A stretch of 64,000 nt of DNA from Massilia sp. METH4 (GCF_037094685.1 NZ_CP146614.1:6510001-6574000), one strand, 5' to 3'; numbered from the stretch's first letter, positions 27,016-37,178 are shown. Notes: generated from the letters alone by a model not told the origin. Translations and numbers: made by a program.

Positions 27016-28151
27016 GCGGTGGCCAGCAGCTCGCCGTCGTCCGCCTCGGTGCCGTACAGCGGCATGCGGATCTCGGCCATGTAATGCTCGCCCTCGGCAC
27101 CGGTGCGCAGCACGGCAGCCGCGCCGTAGGCATTCTGCAGGCGGGCGCGCACATTGCGCAGCCCCATGCCGGCGCCCGGATTGGGGGGCGTATCACGTAC
27201 CAGCGGATTGACGATGCAAATCGCCAGCTCCTCGCCACGCACGGCGAATGTCATGCGGATCTCGCCGTGGCAGCCGTTGCGGTCGAGCCCATGGCGCAGG
27301 GCGTTCTCCACGAGCGGCTGCAGCAGCAACGGCGGGCAATCGGCGCGCAGCACGGCGGCACTGTCGCCTTCGATGTGTACCTGCAGCCGGTCGCCGTAGC
27401 GCAGGCGCTGCAGGGCCAGGTAATCGCGCGTGAATTGCAGCTCGCTGGCAAGCGTGGCCCATTCGCGTTCGCTTGCCGCCAGCGCATAGCGGAGCAGGTC
27501 GCTCAGGCGGCGGATGCCGGCCACCGCCAGCGCGCGGTCGTCGGACCGCACCAGGGCGCTGATGGCGTTGAGCGCATTGAACATGAAATGCGGTTCGAGC
27601 TGGCCGCGCAGGATTTGCAGGCGCAGCTGGAGATTGTCGCGCTCGGCCTGCAGCCAGGCCTGTTCGCGCTGGCGGTGCCGGCGCCACACACACAGGCCGA
27701 TCACACCGATGTAGGTGCCGCTGGTCCAGGCCAGTTCGGTGAACCAGCCGAAGCGGCGCATCGCGAGCACCTGTTCCAGCACCGTACGCAGCGGCGGAAT
27801 GCCATCGCCCGGCACGTGTTGCACGGCGATGAACATCAGCTCGAGGGGCAGGAAGACGAGGACCACGAAGACGTAGCCGGCCGCCACGCGCTTGCCGTCG
27901 AAGAAGCAGTCGGGCCAGCGGCGATGGATCGCCTGCACCGCCATGCCGAGCATGCATACCGGCACGTGGTTCCAGCACCAGCTCCAGAACAGATGCAGGA
28001 AGGCCACGTCGTCGTGGCTGCGCAGCGCGTCGCTGTGCGAACCGGTCGCGCCCACCAGGCACAGGACCAGCCAGAAGGCGGCATGCGACAGCGCTATCCG
28101 CATGTATTGCATGGGAGCGGACGAAAGGGTTGAGCGGAGCACGGCGTTCAT
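27012..28151 (-). CDS. LytS/YehU-type sensor histidine kinase
   Basis: A protein of about 379 residues with four membrane helices in the first half, then a His_kinase domain (QLEPHFMFNALNAISALVRS with the phosphoacceptor His) and an HATPase domain (LLQPLVENALRHGLDR, then GAGMGLRNVRARLQ). There is no separate extracellular sensor, so the signal is probably read within the membrane. The start is uncertain: ATG at 28151 lies 8 nt after a TATACT box on this strand (28160-28165), which would make the mRNA nearly leaderless; ATG at 28175 or 28112 are alternatives. Divergent from the TonB receptor at 28296. Confidence 0.88.
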   Translation of the reverse strand: MNAVLRSTLSSAPMQYMRIALSHAAFWLVLCLVGATGSHSDALRSHDDVAFLHLFWSWCWNHVPVCMLGMAVQAIHRRWPDCFFDGKRVAAGYVFVVLVFLPLELMFIAVQHVPGDGIPPLRTVLEQVLAMRRFGWFTELAWTSGTYIGVIGLCVWRRHRQREQAWLQAERDNLQLRLQILRGQLEPHFMFNALNAISALVRSDDRALAVAGIRRLSDLLRYALAASEREWATLASELQFTRDYLALQRLRYGDRLQVHIEGDSAAVLRADCPPLLLQPLVENALRHGLDRNGCHGEIRMTFAVRGEELAICIVNPLVRDTPPNPGAGMGLRNVRARLQNAYGAAAVLRTGAEGEHYMAEIRMPLYGTEADDGELLATA

Positions 28152-28295
28152 GGCGGGGCAGTATAGCAGCGCCATGAACGCCGGCAGGCATGGCGGGCCG
28201 CCCGCTCGTCCCATTTGCCGGCGCCCTCGTCACATGCGGTGGCTGGCCGTCAGCCGGCTGTCTATACTCGGGCCTCCTTCGACCTTGCGCCTCTT

Positions 28296-30425
28296 ATGAA
28301 ACCCGCCTTTCCGCTTCGCCGTCCTTCCCATGTACTGTGCCTGTGCGCACTGCCCTTCGTCGCCCCCGGCAACGCCACGGCGCAGGACGGCGCGCAGGAA
28401 GCGATGCAGCGGGTGGAGGTTAAGGGTTCCGCCACCCTCCAGCTGCGCCGCGACGACGCGCAGGGCCGCATCGTGGTCGGCGGCGAGGAACTGCGCCGCT
28501 TCGGCGACACCGGTCTTTCCGGCGCCCTGAAGCGGCAGCCTGGCCTCAGCGTCTCCGGCAGCGAGGTTCGCATGCGCGGGCTCGGCGCCGGATACACCCA
28601 GATTTTGCTGGACGGCCAGCCGGCGCCCGCCGGCTTCGCCATCGACAGCCTCTCGCCGGAACTGGTGGAACGCATCGAGATCCAGCGCAGCGCGCAGGCC
28701 GACGCCAGCGCGCAGGCGATCGCCGGGTCGATCAACATCGTGTTGCGCAAGGCGGCCAGCGCGCCGCGCCGCGCGACCAAGCTGGGCGTCCAAGCGGGTC
28801 GCGGTGGCGTGAGTCCCGCTGCCACGCTGCAAGGCACCTGGCGCGATGGCGTGGCCGCGTACGCGCTCGTGGCCACGGTCGATGAAACACGGCGGCGCAA
28901 CGGGCGCACGGTCGACGAGCGCAGCGGCGGGCCGGAAGGGGCCGCCCTGCGCCGCTTCGCGGAACGCGAGGATTCCCGCGTTCGCAAGCTCGGCGTCGCG
29001 CCCCGTTTCGATTGGCAGCCGGCCGGCGGCGACACGCTGGCGCTGCAGGGCCTGTTCGACGCGAGCCGCAACGACACCCAGGCCAGCCAGCTCGAAACGA
29101 CGCTGCAGGGGGAGTCCACCGCCTCGCCCGATGCGCGCTGGCGCGCCCTGTACGAGCGCTGGCTGGCCAAGGTGGACGGCAGCTGGTCGCACCGCGCCGG
29201 TAACAGCCGCCTCACCGTGAAGGGCGGCCTGGAAGCGAGCGAGCGCGATGGCGACTACCATTTCCATGGCGTCGATGCCGCCGGGGTGCCGTGGCTGCAC
29301 CGCGCGGTCGATTCGCGCGCCACCGAACGCCGCGCGAGCACGAGCGGCAAGCTCACCATCCCGCTGGCCGCCGGCCACGACTTCGCCTTCGGCTGGGATG
29401 GCGCAGCCACCCGGCGCGGCGAGACGCGCGCGCAGCGCGACAGCGGTCCGGATGGCCTGCCGTTCCACACGCTCGACCAGCAATACCGCGCCCAGGTGCG
29501 CCGCCTGGCCTGGTTCGCGCAGGACGAATGGGCCGCCGGCGAGCGCGTGCAGGTGTATCTCGGCCTGCGCTGGGAAAGCCTGGATACCCGCACGGCGGGG
29601 CGGGGCTTTGCCGGCGCGGCCACCGCGTCGCGCGTGTGGAGCCCGGTCGCCCAGGTGGTATGGCGGCCGGCCAGCGCGGGACGCGACCAGGTACGGCTGG
29701 CGCTGGCGCGCACGTACAAGGCGCCCCAGCCGGCCGAGCTGGTGCCGCGCCGCTACACCGTCAACAATGGCAACGGCCCCACCACCCCCGACTACCAGGG
29801 CAATCCGCTGCTGCGCCCGGAGCTGGCATGGGGCCTCGACCTGGCGTGGGAAGCCTATTTCGCGCGCGGCGCCATGGCCAGCGTCGCCACCTATGCGCGG
29901 CGCGTGCGCGATGTGACGATGACGCGGCTGTGGGAAGAAGGCGGCACCTGGGTCAGCGAGCCGGTCAACGGCGGCAAGGCGAGCGTGCGCGGCATCGAGT
30001 TCGATGGCCGGCTGCCGCTCGGCGCCATCGAGCTGCGCGCCAACCTCGCCCGCAACTGGTCGCGCGCGGATGCCCTCCCCGGTCCCGCCAACCGCCTGGC
30101 GAACCAGGCGCCGCTGACTGCCAACCTGGGCATCGACGCGCAACTTCCCGGCGGCGTGAAAGCGGGAGCGAATGCCAACCTTGTCGGCGGATGGCAAGCG
30201 CGCAGCGCGCCGGACCTGGTGCAATCCACGGGCATGCGCCGCGAACTGGAAGCGTATGCCTCGTGGCGGGCGACGGGAGGCCAGTGGAAGGCCACGCTGG
30301 CCGGCGTGCCGCACATGGTGAACCGCGACGGCCAGTACTACGACGACGGCACGACGGCAACCGTGCGCCAGTCGGCCGCGCCACGACACGCGACCTTCCG
30401 CCTGCAATACGAGGCGGCGCTGTGA
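28296..30425 (+). CDS. TonB-dependent receptor (compact type)
   Basis: A 709-residue receptor: signal peptide ending near ATAQ, plug (QRVEVKGSATLQLRRDDAQG, then ALKRQPGLSVSGSEVRMRGL, then VERIEIQRSAQADASAQAIA) and a barrel ending in TFRLQYEAAL. The C-terminal residue is not aromatic, which is atypical for barrel insertion. A TATACT -10 is at 28262-28267. The acyltransferase gene overlaps its stop by 4 bp, an unusual partner that may modify the ligand or the surface. The ligand is unknown. Confidence 0.87.
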   Translation: MKPAFPLRRPSHVLCLCALPFVAPGNATAQDGAQEAMQRVEVKGSATLQLRRDDAQGRIVVGGEELRRFGDTGLSGALKRQPGLSVSGSEVRMRGLGAGYTQILLDGQPAPAGFAIDSLSPELVERIEIQRSAQADASAQAIAGSINIVLRKAASAPRRATKLGVQAGRGGVSPAATLQGTWRDGVAAYALVATVDETRRRNGRTVDERSGGPEGAALRRFAEREDSRVRKLGVAPRFDWQPAGGDTLALQGLFDASRNDTQASQLETTLQGESTASPDARWRALYERWLAKVDGSWSHRAGNSRLTVKGGLEASERDGDYHFHGVDAAGVPWLHRAVDSRATERRASTSGKLTIPLAAGHDFAFGWDGAATRRGETRAQRDSGPDGLPFHTLDQQYRAQVRRLAWFAQDEWAAGERVQVYLGLRWESLDTRTAGRGFAGAATASRVWSPVAQVVWRPASAGRDQVRLALARTYKAPQPAELVPRRYTVNNGNGPTTPDYQGNPLLRPELAWGLDLAWEAYFARGAMASVATYARRVRDVTMTRLWEEGGTWVSEPVNGGKASVRGIEFDGRLPLGAIELRANLARNWSRADALPGPANRLANQAPLTANLGIDAQLPGGVKAGANANLVGGWQARSAPDLVQSTGMRRELEAYASWRATGGQWKATLAGVPHMVNRDGQYYDDGTTATVRQSAAPRHATFRLQYEAAL

Positions 30426-31537
30426 CCGTCCGCCTGCCCGGCGTCGACCTGCTGCGGGCCGGCGCCATCGGCGCGGTGATGCTGTACCACGCCAGCAGCC
30501 ACGGCATCTCGCTGCCGGGCTTCGTGGAGCACGGCTGGATGGGCGTGGACCTGTTCTTCGTGCTGAGCGGCTACCTGGTCGGCTGGAAGCTGCTCGGCGA
30601 GCTCGCGCAAGGCTGCATGCCCGGCTGGGATGACTTCCTGCGCGACCGCGCGCTGCGCATCCTGCCCGCGTATGGCGCCGTGCTGGCGCTGTACCTGGCG
30701 CTGCCGGCATCGCGCGAGGGCGGCGCCATGCAGCCGCTGTGGAAATTCCTCACCTTCACCATCAATCTGGCGCCCGACTGGACCCGCGGCACGGCCTTTT
30801 CCCATGCCTGGTCGCTGTGCGTGGAAGGACACTTCTATTTACTGCTGCCGTTGTGCGCGTGGCTGGCGGCGGGCCGCATGCGCGCATCGGCCGTGGTGGC
30901 GATCGCGGCGGGGCTGGTACTTGGCGGAATGGCGCTGCGCGGCTGGCTGTGGCACGCGCTGGTCGGCCCCGCCGTGGCGGCCGGCGACGGCGGCGGCGCC
31001 ATGCGCCACTATGCAGGCGCGATCTACATGCCGACCTGTGCGCGGCTGGACGGCTTGCTGGCCGGCGTGGCGGTCGCTGCCACCCGTGCGTTCCGGCCGG
31101 CATGGTGGAACCGCCTGCTAAACCACGCCTGGCCCCTGCTGGCCGCGGGCGCCGCGCTCGTGGTGGCCGGCACCGGCATCGCGCCGGCCGGGGCAGCCGG
31201 CGCAATCGTGCTGTTCCCGCTCCTGGCGCTGGGTTTCTCTTGCCTGCTGGTCGGCGCGATCGGCACGGGTACGCCGCTGGGTACCGTCGCGCTGCCCGGC
31301 GTCCGGATGCTGGCCACGCTGGCCTTCAGCCTGTATCTCATGCACAAGCAGGTGTACGCCTGGCTGGACGACTGGCTGCCCGGGCTGGCGGAGCGCTCCG
31401 CGTGGCTGGCGCTGCCCGTCTACGGCCTGGCGTCGCTGGCCTTCGCCACGCTGCTGTACGTGGCCGTCGAGCGGCCCTGCCTGCGGCTGCGCGCGCGCCG
31501 GCCGGCGCGCAGCATCGCCGCGAAGCTCCGCCACTGA
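30422..31537 (+). CDS. OafA-type membrane acyltransferase
   Basis: A 371-residue integral membrane protein with about ten helices. Acyltransferase-3 motifs include LPGVDLLRAGAIGAVMLYHASS (catalytic-type His), GVDLFFVLSGYLVG and FSHAWSLCVEGHFYLL. Such enzymes transfer acyl groups, often acetyl, to sugars of O-antigen, peptidoglycan or secondary metabolites. The start is GTG at 30422 and overlaps the upstream TGA (GTGA). No C-terminal SGNH domain is present. The substrate is unknown. Confidence 0.85.
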   Translation: MTVRLPGVDLLRAGAIGAVMLYHASSHGISLPGFVEHGWMGVDLFFVLSGYLVGWKLLGELAQGCMPGWDDFLRDRALRILPAYGAVLALYLALPASREGGAMQPLWKFLTFTINLAPDWTRGTAFSHAWSLCVEGHFYLLLPLCAWLAAGRMRASAVVAIAAGLVLGGMALRGWLWHALVGPAVAAGDGGGAMRHYAGAIYMPTCARLDGLLAGVAVAATRAFRPAWWNRLLNHAWPLLAAGAALVVAGTGIAPAGAAGAIVLFPLLALGFSCLLVGAIGTGTPLGTVALPGVRMLATLAFSLYLMHKQVYAWLDDWLPGLAERSAWLALPVYGLASLAFATLLYVAVERPCLRLRARRPARSIAAKLRH

Positions 31538-31717
31538 GCGGCCGGGTACCTGCCCAGGCGCCAAGCGCACCGCGAAGCGGTCGCGATCGGCCGCATCGAA
31601 CCGCTGCTTCATCGACATGCCGGCGGCAAGTGCTGCGCTTGCCGGCGCGAAAGTGCACTATGATCCCGTTGTGCAACTCGTGCGTTGCAAGCCGTTCCAA
31701 CCGTCGAACTATCGAAC

Positions 31718-33544
31718 ATGTTCCCGAAACGCCCGTCCAACTTCATCATCACGGCCACCTGCGTCATCGCCCTGCTCCACTTCGGCCGCGAGGTGTTGCA
31801 ACCAATCACCCTGGCACTGGTGCTCAGCCTGGCGCTGGCGCCGCTGATCCGCGCCATCGGCCGGCTGGGCGTGTCGCGCACGGTGGCCACCTTCGTCGCG
31901 CTCGGCCTGGCGATATCGGCGCTCGCCGGCGCGGCCGTGGTGCTGGTGGCGCAGCTGTACGCGCTCACGGCCGACCTGCCGCAGTACCGCGCCGAGATCC
32001 GCGCCAAGCTGAAGGAAGTGCAGGTGCTCACCGAGCGGCCGCTGTCGCGCCTGCCCACCGAGCTGCTGGAAGGCGTGCCGCCCGCGCCCGCCACCGGCAC
32101 CTCGCTGCGCGGGCGCCGCGGCGCATCGCAGCCGGTGCCGGTGGTGATCCAGGAACCGACGTCGACGCAGGATTCGCTGACCCGGGCCGTGGCCCTCGTC
32201 TCCGGCCCGCTGGGTGCCGGCGGTCTCGTGCTGGTGCTGCTCGTGTTCATCCTGCTGGACCAGGAAAACCTGCGCGACCGGCTGATCCGGCTTGCCGGCC
32301 AGCGCGAGGTGAGCCGCACGCTGAAGGGCCTGGAGGACGCGGCCCAGGGTGTGTCGCGCTTCTTCTTTTCCCAGTTCATCGTCAACATCGTGTTCGGCGT
32401 GGTCATGGGGGCGATCCTGTGGCTGCTGGGGATTCCCCATGCCGTGCTGTGGGGGGCGCTGTGCGGTGTGCTGCGCTTCGTGCCCTACATCGGCGCCCTG
32501 ATCGCCGGCGGCGCGATCGCGTTGTTCGCCGCCGCGGTCGATCCGGGCTGGTCGCTCGCCCTGCTGGCCGTGCTGCTGTTCGTCACGCTGGAACTGGTGC
32601 TGGCGAACGTGATCGAACCGCGCGTGTATGGCCACAGCTCGGGCATGTCGCCGCTGGCGGTGATCGTCTCGGCACTGTTCTGGAGCGCCGTGTGGGGCCC
32701 GGTCGGCCTGCTGCTGTCCACGCCGCTGACGTTGTGCCTCGTGGTGGCCGGCCGCTACATCAAGGGCCTGGAACCGGTAAGCATCCTGCTGGCCGAGATG
32801 CCGAACGCCAGTACGGCGCAGCGCTTCTACCACCGCGCGCTGAGCGGCGACGCCGCGGCCATCATCCAGGATGCCCGCGTCTTCCTGCGCAAGTCCACCC
32901 TGGCGCGCTACTGCGACCAGGTACTGCTGCCCGGGCTGGCGCTGGCGTTGGCCGACCGGCGCAATGGCGTGATGGACAAGTCCCAGGACGAGCGCATGCG
33001 CGGCACCCTCGCCGTGGTGGCCGACGCGCTGGCCGCCGGGGGCCACGGCGGCCGCGCGCGGCGCCTGAATGTTTCGATGCTCAACGAAGGGATCGGCGCC
33101 CACCTGCGCCACCAGCGCGAGGAACGGCTGGGGCGCTGGCAGGGCTCGCTGGACGTGCCGGCCCGCTCGGTGGTGCTCAGCGTCGGCTTTCCCGGCACGC
33201 GCGAGGAATTCCGCAGCGAGCTGCTGGTGCTGGCGCTGCGCGAAGCCGGCATCGATGCGCGCAGCATCGTGCTGAACGACGGCGACGACGAAGAGCGGCC
33301 GGAGGCGGAACACATCGTCTCCACCGTGTTCGTGGTCTATCCGATCGACACCGCGTTCGAGGAATGGCGCGAAGGGGTTGCCGCGCTGCGCGAAAACCTG
33401 CCGGAGGTGCCGCTCGTGACGATCCGCCCGCGCGAGGACGCGCCGGTGGCGCCGGCCGTCGTGGCCGAGCACGTGGACATGGTGCTGCAATCGTTCGAGG
33501 AAGCGCTGGCGTTCGTGGCGCCCGTGAAGCCGGCGAAGGGCTAG
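31718..33544 (+). CDS. AI-2E/PerM-family transporter with long C-terminal soluble domain
   Basis: A 608-residue protein. The first 370 residues are the AI-2E exporter family region with seven or eight helices (VFILLDQENLRDRLIRLAG, then VVMGAILWLLGIPHAVLWG, then RFVPYIGALIAG, then YGHSSGMSPLAVIVSALFW). Most members end near 350-380 residues; here about 230 soluble residues follow, including an alpha/beta-like part near the end (SVVLSVGFPGTREEFRSELL, then STVFVVYPIDTAFEEWREG). The extra domain is unidentified and may be regulatory. A TATGAT-like -10 is about 60 bp upstream. Confidence 0.85.
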   Translation: MFPKRPSNFIITATCVIALLHFGREVLQPITLALVLSLALAPLIRAIGRLGVSRTVATFVALGLAISALAGAAVVLVAQLYALTADLPQYRAEIRAKLKEVQVLTERPLSRLPTELLEGVPPAPATGTSLRGRRGASQPVPVVIQEPTSTQDSLTRAVALVSGPLGAGGLVLVLLVFILLDQENLRDRLIRLAGQREVSRTLKGLEDAAQGVSRFFFSQFIVNIVFGVVMGAILWLLGIPHAVLWGALCGVLRFVPYIGALIAGGAIALFAAAVDPGWSLALLAVLLFVTLELVLANVIEPRVYGHSSGMSPLAVIVSALFWSAVWGPVGLLLSTPLTLCLVVAGRYIKGLEPVSILLAEMPNASTAQRFYHRALSGDAAAIIQDARVFLRKSTLARYCDQVLLPGLALALADRRNGVMDKSQDERMRGTLAVVADALAAGGHGGRARRLNVSMLNEGIGAHLRHQREERLGRWQGSLDVPARSVVLSVGFPGTREEFRSELLVLALREAGIDARSIVLNDGDDEERPEAEHIVSTVFVVYPIDTAFEEWREGVAALRENLPEVPLVTIRPREDAPVAPAVVAEHVDMVLQSFEEALAFVAPVKPAKG

Positions 33545-33585
33545 TGCAGGACGGCCGAGCGCCGCAATGCGTGGTACACTCGTCC

Positions 33586-33599
33586 CGTTACCTGTAACG
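33586..33599. promoter_or_regulatory. short dyad upstream of the small ORF and terC-family gene
   Basis: CGTTAC-CT-GTAACG is a perfect 6-bp inverted repeat located between a -10-like GGTACACT (33572-33579) and the start at 33602. The position would let a repressor block transcription. The regulator is unknown. Confidence 0.35.
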
Positions 33600-33601
33600 T
33601 T

Positions 33602-33931
33602 ATGTCTATGAGACGATTATTCGTCATCTTCCTTGCCCTGCTGTTCCCCCTGAATGTGTACGCACTGTCGATGTCCGTCTCGTCGATGCAAGGCGGCGTG
33701 CCCGCACAAGCGCCTGAACATCTCGTTGCGCTGGCCGACGCCGTCGTTATCGATGCGGATTTCGACCTCGATCCGGACGAACCGCCCGCCGGCATGGATT
33801 TCCACGACACGGTGAGCGCGCCGCCCCGGCTGCTGCGCGCCGTTCCGCCCGACACATCGATTTCTTCCGCCCTGCCCGATTGGCGCGGGCTCGATCCCCT
33901 GCCGCCCATCAAGCCGCCGCCCGCCGCCTGA
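33602..33931 (+). CDS. small secreted Pro/Asp-rich protein, unknown
   Basis: A 109-residue protein with a clear signal peptide ([17 protein letters not shown], cleavage near 22), then an acidic segment ([15 protein letters not shown]) and a proline-rich end. I recognise no domain. Codon use fits the genome and the leader peptide is convincing, so it is probably real. It precedes the TerC-type gene by 92 bp in the same direction. The acidic stretch might bind divalent metal, which would suit a metal-efflux context, but this is speculative. ATG at 33608 is an alternative start. Confidence 0.6.
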   Translation: MSMRRLFVIFLALLFPLNVYALSMSVSSMQGGVPAQAPEHLVALADAVVIDADFDLDPDEPPAGMDFHDTVSAPPRLLRAVPPDTSISSALPDWRGLDPLPPIKPPPAA

Positions 33932-34023
33932 TTCCCCACGCCGGTCGGCCGGCGCGCTGTCTTCGCTCGCCCGGCACTGCCGGCGCGCGTCATTTTCCCG
34001 TTGTTCAAAGAGGTTTTACGTAT

Positions 34024-35592
34024 ATGGAATGGCTATTCGACCCGGCAATCTGGGCAGGATTGCTCACGCTCGTCGTCCTGGAAATCGTGCTGGGTATCGA
34101 CAACCTGATCTTCATCGCGATCCTGGCCGACAAGCTGCCGCCGCACCAGCGCGACAAGGCGCGGCTGATCGGCCTGTCCCTGGCGATGCTGATGCGCCTT
34201 GGCCTGCTGACCATCGTTTCCTGGCTCGTCACGCTCACCACGCCGCTGTTCGCCGTCGGACCGCTGTCGTTCTCCGGCCGCGACCTGATCCTGCTCGGCG
34301 GCGGCATCTTCCTGCTGTTCAAGGCCACGATCGAGCTGCATGAACGGCTCGAGGGCGTGGCGCACACGCACAACGAGTCGAAGGTGTATGCCGGCTTCGC
34401 CGCCGTGGTGGCGCAGATCGTGGTGCTGGACGCCGTGTTCTCGCTCGACGCCGTGATCACCGCCGTGGGCATGGTCGATGAACTGGGCGTGATGATGGCC
34501 GCCGTGATCATCTCGATCGGCGTGATGATCCTGGCCTCGAAGCCGCTCACGCGCTTCGTGAACGCGCACCCCACGGTGGTGGTACTGTGCCTGTCGTTCC
34601 TGCTGATGATCGGCCTGTCGCTGGTGGCCGAAGGGCTGGGCTTCCACATCCCGAAGGGTTACCTGTACGCCGCGATCGGCTTCTCGATCCTGATCGAGAC
34701 ACTGAACCAGTTCGCGCGCCGCAACTTCCTGAAGAACGAGGCGCGCGTGCCGCTGCGCGACCGCACCGCCGCGACGGTGCTGCGCCTGATGGGCGGCCGC
34801 AGGCGCCTGGACGCCACGGCCAATGCGACGGAGCCGCCGACGCCGGAACAGCAGGCCTTCGCCGTCGAGGAGCGCAATATGGTGAGCGGCGTGCTGACCC
34901 TGGCCGACCGCTCGGTGCGCTCGATCATGACGCCGCGCGGGGAAGTGTCGTGGGTGAATCTGGACGATCCGGCCGAGACGATCCTGGCCCAGTTGCAGGA
35001 CACGCCCCACGGCCTGCTGCCCGTCTGCCGGGGCCAGCTCGACGGCGTGATCGGCATCGCCCGCACCAAGGACCTGATCGCCGGCCTGCTGGTGCGCCGG
35101 CGCATCGACGAATCCCCGGCTGGCCCGATCCGCAAGCCCATCGTGCTGCCCGATACGGCCGGCGTACTGAAGGCGATCGAGACGCTGAAGCGCTCGCACG
35201 GCCAGCTGGTGCTCGTGACGGACGAATACGGCGTGGTGCAGGGCTTGCTGACGCCAGTGGACATCCTGGAAGCGATCGCCGGCGAATTCCCGGACGAGGA
35301 TGAACAGCCGGCCATCCGCCCCCTGGGCGCCGGTGCGTGGGAAGTCGATGGCACGGCGGACCTGCACCTGCTCGAACAGGTGCTGGAAACGGATGGCCTG
35401 GTCAGCGACGAGACCGATTACACGTCGCTGGCCGGCTTCCTGCTGGCGCGCTTCGAGCGCTTCCCGGACGTGGGCCAGGCCATCGAGAAGGATGGCCTGC
35501 GCTTCGAGGTGGCGGCCGTCGAAGAACGGCGCATCGCGCGCGTGGCGATCAGCCGCATCGTGCCCGTGCAGCCGGAGGAGGTGGCGCCATGA
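34024..35592 (+). CDS. TerC-family membrane protein with CBS and CorC/HlyC domains
   Basis: A 522-residue protein of the YoaE/YegH type. TerC membrane region (about 1-235) with acidic helix motifs ([16 protein letters not shown], then [18 protein letters not shown]); two CBS modules (about 295-425: [20 protein letters not shown], then [20 protein letters not shown]); and a C-terminal CorC/HlyC transporter-associated domain (about 440-520). TerC proteins are linked to Mn or tellurite efflux and metalation of exported proteins. The ATG has AGAGG upstream. It overlaps the following ExoD gene by 4 bp. Confidence 0.9.
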   Translation: MEWLFDPAIWAGLLTLVVLEIVLGIDNLIFIAILADKLPPHQRDKARLIGLSLAMLMRLGLLTIVSWLVTLTTPLFAVGPLSFSGRDLILLGGGIFLLFKATIELHERLEGVAHTHNESKVYAGFAAVVAQIVVLDAVFSLDAVITAVGMVDELGVMMAAVIISIGVMILASKPLTRFVNAHPTVVVLCLSFLLMIGLSLVAEGLGFHIPKGYLYAAIGFSILIETLNQFARRNFLKNEARVPLRDRTAATVLRLMGGRRRLDATANATEPPTPEQQAFAVEERNMVSGVLTLADRSVRSIMTPRGEVSWVNLDDPAETILAQLQDTPHGLLPVCRGQLDGVIGIARTKDLIAGLLVRRRIDESPAGPIRKPIVLPDTAGVLKAIETLKRSHGQLVLVTDEYGVVQGLLTPVDILEAIAGEFPDEDEQPAIRPLGAGAWEVDGTADLHLLEQVLETDGLVSDETDYTSLAGFLLARFERFPDVGQAIEKDGLRFEVAAVEERRIARVAISRIVPVQPEEVAP

Positions 35593-36200
35593 CGAAGCAC
35601 GGGAGCGGCCCTGCCCTGTCCGAGATCCTGCAGGGGCTGGCCGACGACGACGGGCGCGAGCGCATCTCGATCGGCGACCTGCTGACGGCGCTGGCGGACC
35701 GCGCGCTGGCGGCCCTGATCTTCGTGTTTGCCTGCCCCAATGTGCTGCCGACGCTGCCCGGCACATCGGCAATCCTGGGTGCGCCGCTGGTGATCCTGGC
35801 CGCCCAGCTGGCCTTCGCCCGCAAGCCGTGGCTGCCCGCCTTCATCGCCAGCCGGTCGATGGCGCGCGGCGACTTCCAGTCGCTGATCGGCAAGATCGTG
35901 CCGTGGTTGCGGAAAGCGGAGCGCATGCTGCGCCCGCGCGGCAGCGCCTGGGCACTGCCGCCCATGGAATACGTGGTGGGCCTCGTCTGCCTGCTGCTCG
36001 CCATTGTCGTGCTGCTACCCATCCCGCTGGGAAATATGCTGCCCGCGCTGGCGATCAGCATGCTGGCGCTCGGCATCCTGGAGCGCGACGGCGTGTGGAT
36101 CGTGGCCGGTCTGGCGACGGCTGCCGCCTCGGCCGTGCTCGTTTCAGGTGTGATATTTGCCGCACTGAAGGCTTTACTGTTTATCATGATGACTTTCTGA
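35589..36200 (+). CDS. ExoD-family membrane protein (copy 1)
   Basis: A 203-residue protein with the ExoD pattern: a cytosolic N-terminal segment ([22 protein letters not shown]), then [21 protein letters not shown] and three or four helices ending in [18 protein letters not shown]. ExoD was named for exopolysaccharide phenotypes in rhizobia; its biochemical role is unclear. Start overlaps the terC-family stop (ATGA). Another ExoD gene is at 45333, with low similarity. Confidence 0.87.
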   Translation: MTKHGSGPALSEILQGLADDDGRERISIGDLLTALADRALAALIFVFACPNVLPTLPGTSAILGAPLVILAAQLAFARKPWLPAFIASRSMARGDFQSLIGKIVPWLRKAERMLRPRGSAWALPPMEYVVGLVCLLLAIVVLLPIPLGNMLPALAISMLALGILERDGVWIVAGLATAAASAVLVSGVIFAALKALLFIMMTF

Positions 36201-36219
36201 CATGACAGGATAGAAACGC

Positions 36220-37062
36220 ATGACCGTAACATCGATCGGATGGCTGGAAGCTGCACTGCTGGGACTGGTACAGGGCTTGACCGAATTCCTCCCGATTTCC
36301 TCGAGCGCGCACCTGCGCATCATCGGCCCGTTCCTCCCTTCCGGCCTCGATCCGGGGGCCGCGTTCACGGCCATCACCCAGATCGGCACCGAACTGGCCG
36401 TGCTCATCTTCTTCCGCAAGGACATCGCCCGCATCGCCACCGCCTGGCTGCGCGGCCTGGGCGACCGTGCCGTGCGCAAGGATCCGGACGTGCGACTGGG
36501 CTGGCTGATCATCGTCGGCTCGCTGCCCATCGGCATACTGGGCCTGCTGCTGCAGGACGCCATCGAAACCTACCTGCGCAACCTGTACCTGACGGCGACG
36601 ATGCTGATCGCCTTCGGCGTGCTGCTGGGCTTCGCCGACCGCACGGCGAAGCAGCGCACGACGCTGGCGCAGATGACCTGGCGTGACGGCATCCTGTTCG
36701 GCTTTGCCCAGGCGATGGCGCTGATCCCCGGCGTCTCCCGCTCGGGCGGCACGATCACGATGGGCTTGCTGCTGGGCTATACCCGCGAGGCGGCGGCGCG
36801 CTACTCATTCCTGCTGGCGATTCCCGCCGTGATGGCCTCGGGCGGCTACCAGCTCTATAAAAGCTTCGGCGTGGCGGGCCCCGTCGCGCCGGGCCCCACG
36901 GCGCTGGCCACGGTGGTCGCGTTCTTCGTCGGCTATGGCGTCATCGTGGGCTTCCTCAAGATCGTCAGCAACCGGGGCTTCTGGCCGTTCGTGATCTACC
37001 GGATCCTGCTGGGCATCGTGCTGCTGGCGATGCTGAACGCGGGGCGGCTCGCGCCGATCTGA
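36220..37062 (+). CDS. uppP: undecaprenyl-diphosphatase
   Basis: A 280-residue inner-membrane enzyme that recycles undecaprenyl pyrophosphate for peptidoglycan and other envelope polymers. Signature blocks are [19 protein letters not shown] (Glu22, with the SSSAH motif) and [17 protein letters not shown], with about eight helices. Length is normal for BacA/UppP. It follows ExoD by 19 bp and may be cotranscribed with it. A strong hairpin follows its stop. Overproduction of family members gives bacitracin resistance. Confidence 0.95.
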   Translation: MTVTSIGWLEAALLGLVQGLTEFLPISSSAHLRIIGPFLPSGLDPGAAFTAITQIGTELAVLIFFRKDIARIATAWLRGLGDRAVRKDPDVRLGWLIIVGSLPIGILGLLLQDAIETYLRNLYLTATMLIAFGVLLGFADRTAKQRTTLAQMTWRDGILFGFAQAMALIPGVSRSGGTITMGLLLGYTREAAARYSFLLAIPAVMASGGYQLYKSFGVAGPVAPGPTALATVVAFFVGYGVIVGFLKIVSNRGFWPFVIYRILLGIVLLAMLNAGRLAPI

Positions 37063-37082
37063 CGCGGCGGCAGGTGCAACAT

Positions 37083-37109
37083 CGAGCGGCGGCCTGGTGC
37101 CGCCGCTCG
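37083..37109 (+). terminator. hairpin terminator after uppP
   Basis: A perfect 11-bp stem, CGAGCGGCGGC/GCCGCCGCTCG, with a 5-nt loop lies 20 bp after the uppP stop and is followed by a C/T-rich stretch (CCTTTCC). It separates uppP from the Fur-controlled promoter just downstream. Confidence 0.7.
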
Positions 37110-37146
37110 CCTTTCCGGGTGTGCCGCAGCGGCATCGCTCACGCAG

Positions 37147-37178
37147 ATATTGATAATGCATTCTCAATATCGTATAGT
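37147..37178 (+). promoter_or_regulatory. Fur box overlapping a -35/-10 promoter
   Basis: A near-perfect 24-bp palindrome (37147-37170, core TTGATAATGCATTCTCAA) matches the Fur consensus of A/T-rich GATAAT-type repeats. A -35 TTGATA (37150-37155) and a -10 TATAGT (37173-37178) with a 17-bp spacer are embedded in or next to it, so bound Fur would block RNA polymerase. It drives the TonB receptor at 37213. Confidence 0.8.

Noticed and set aside
33940..34023. possible yybP-ykoY riboswitch before the terC-family gene
   Set aside because: TerC-type genes are often under this Mn riboswitch, but the 92-bp gap lacks the conserved loop sequences I would expect.
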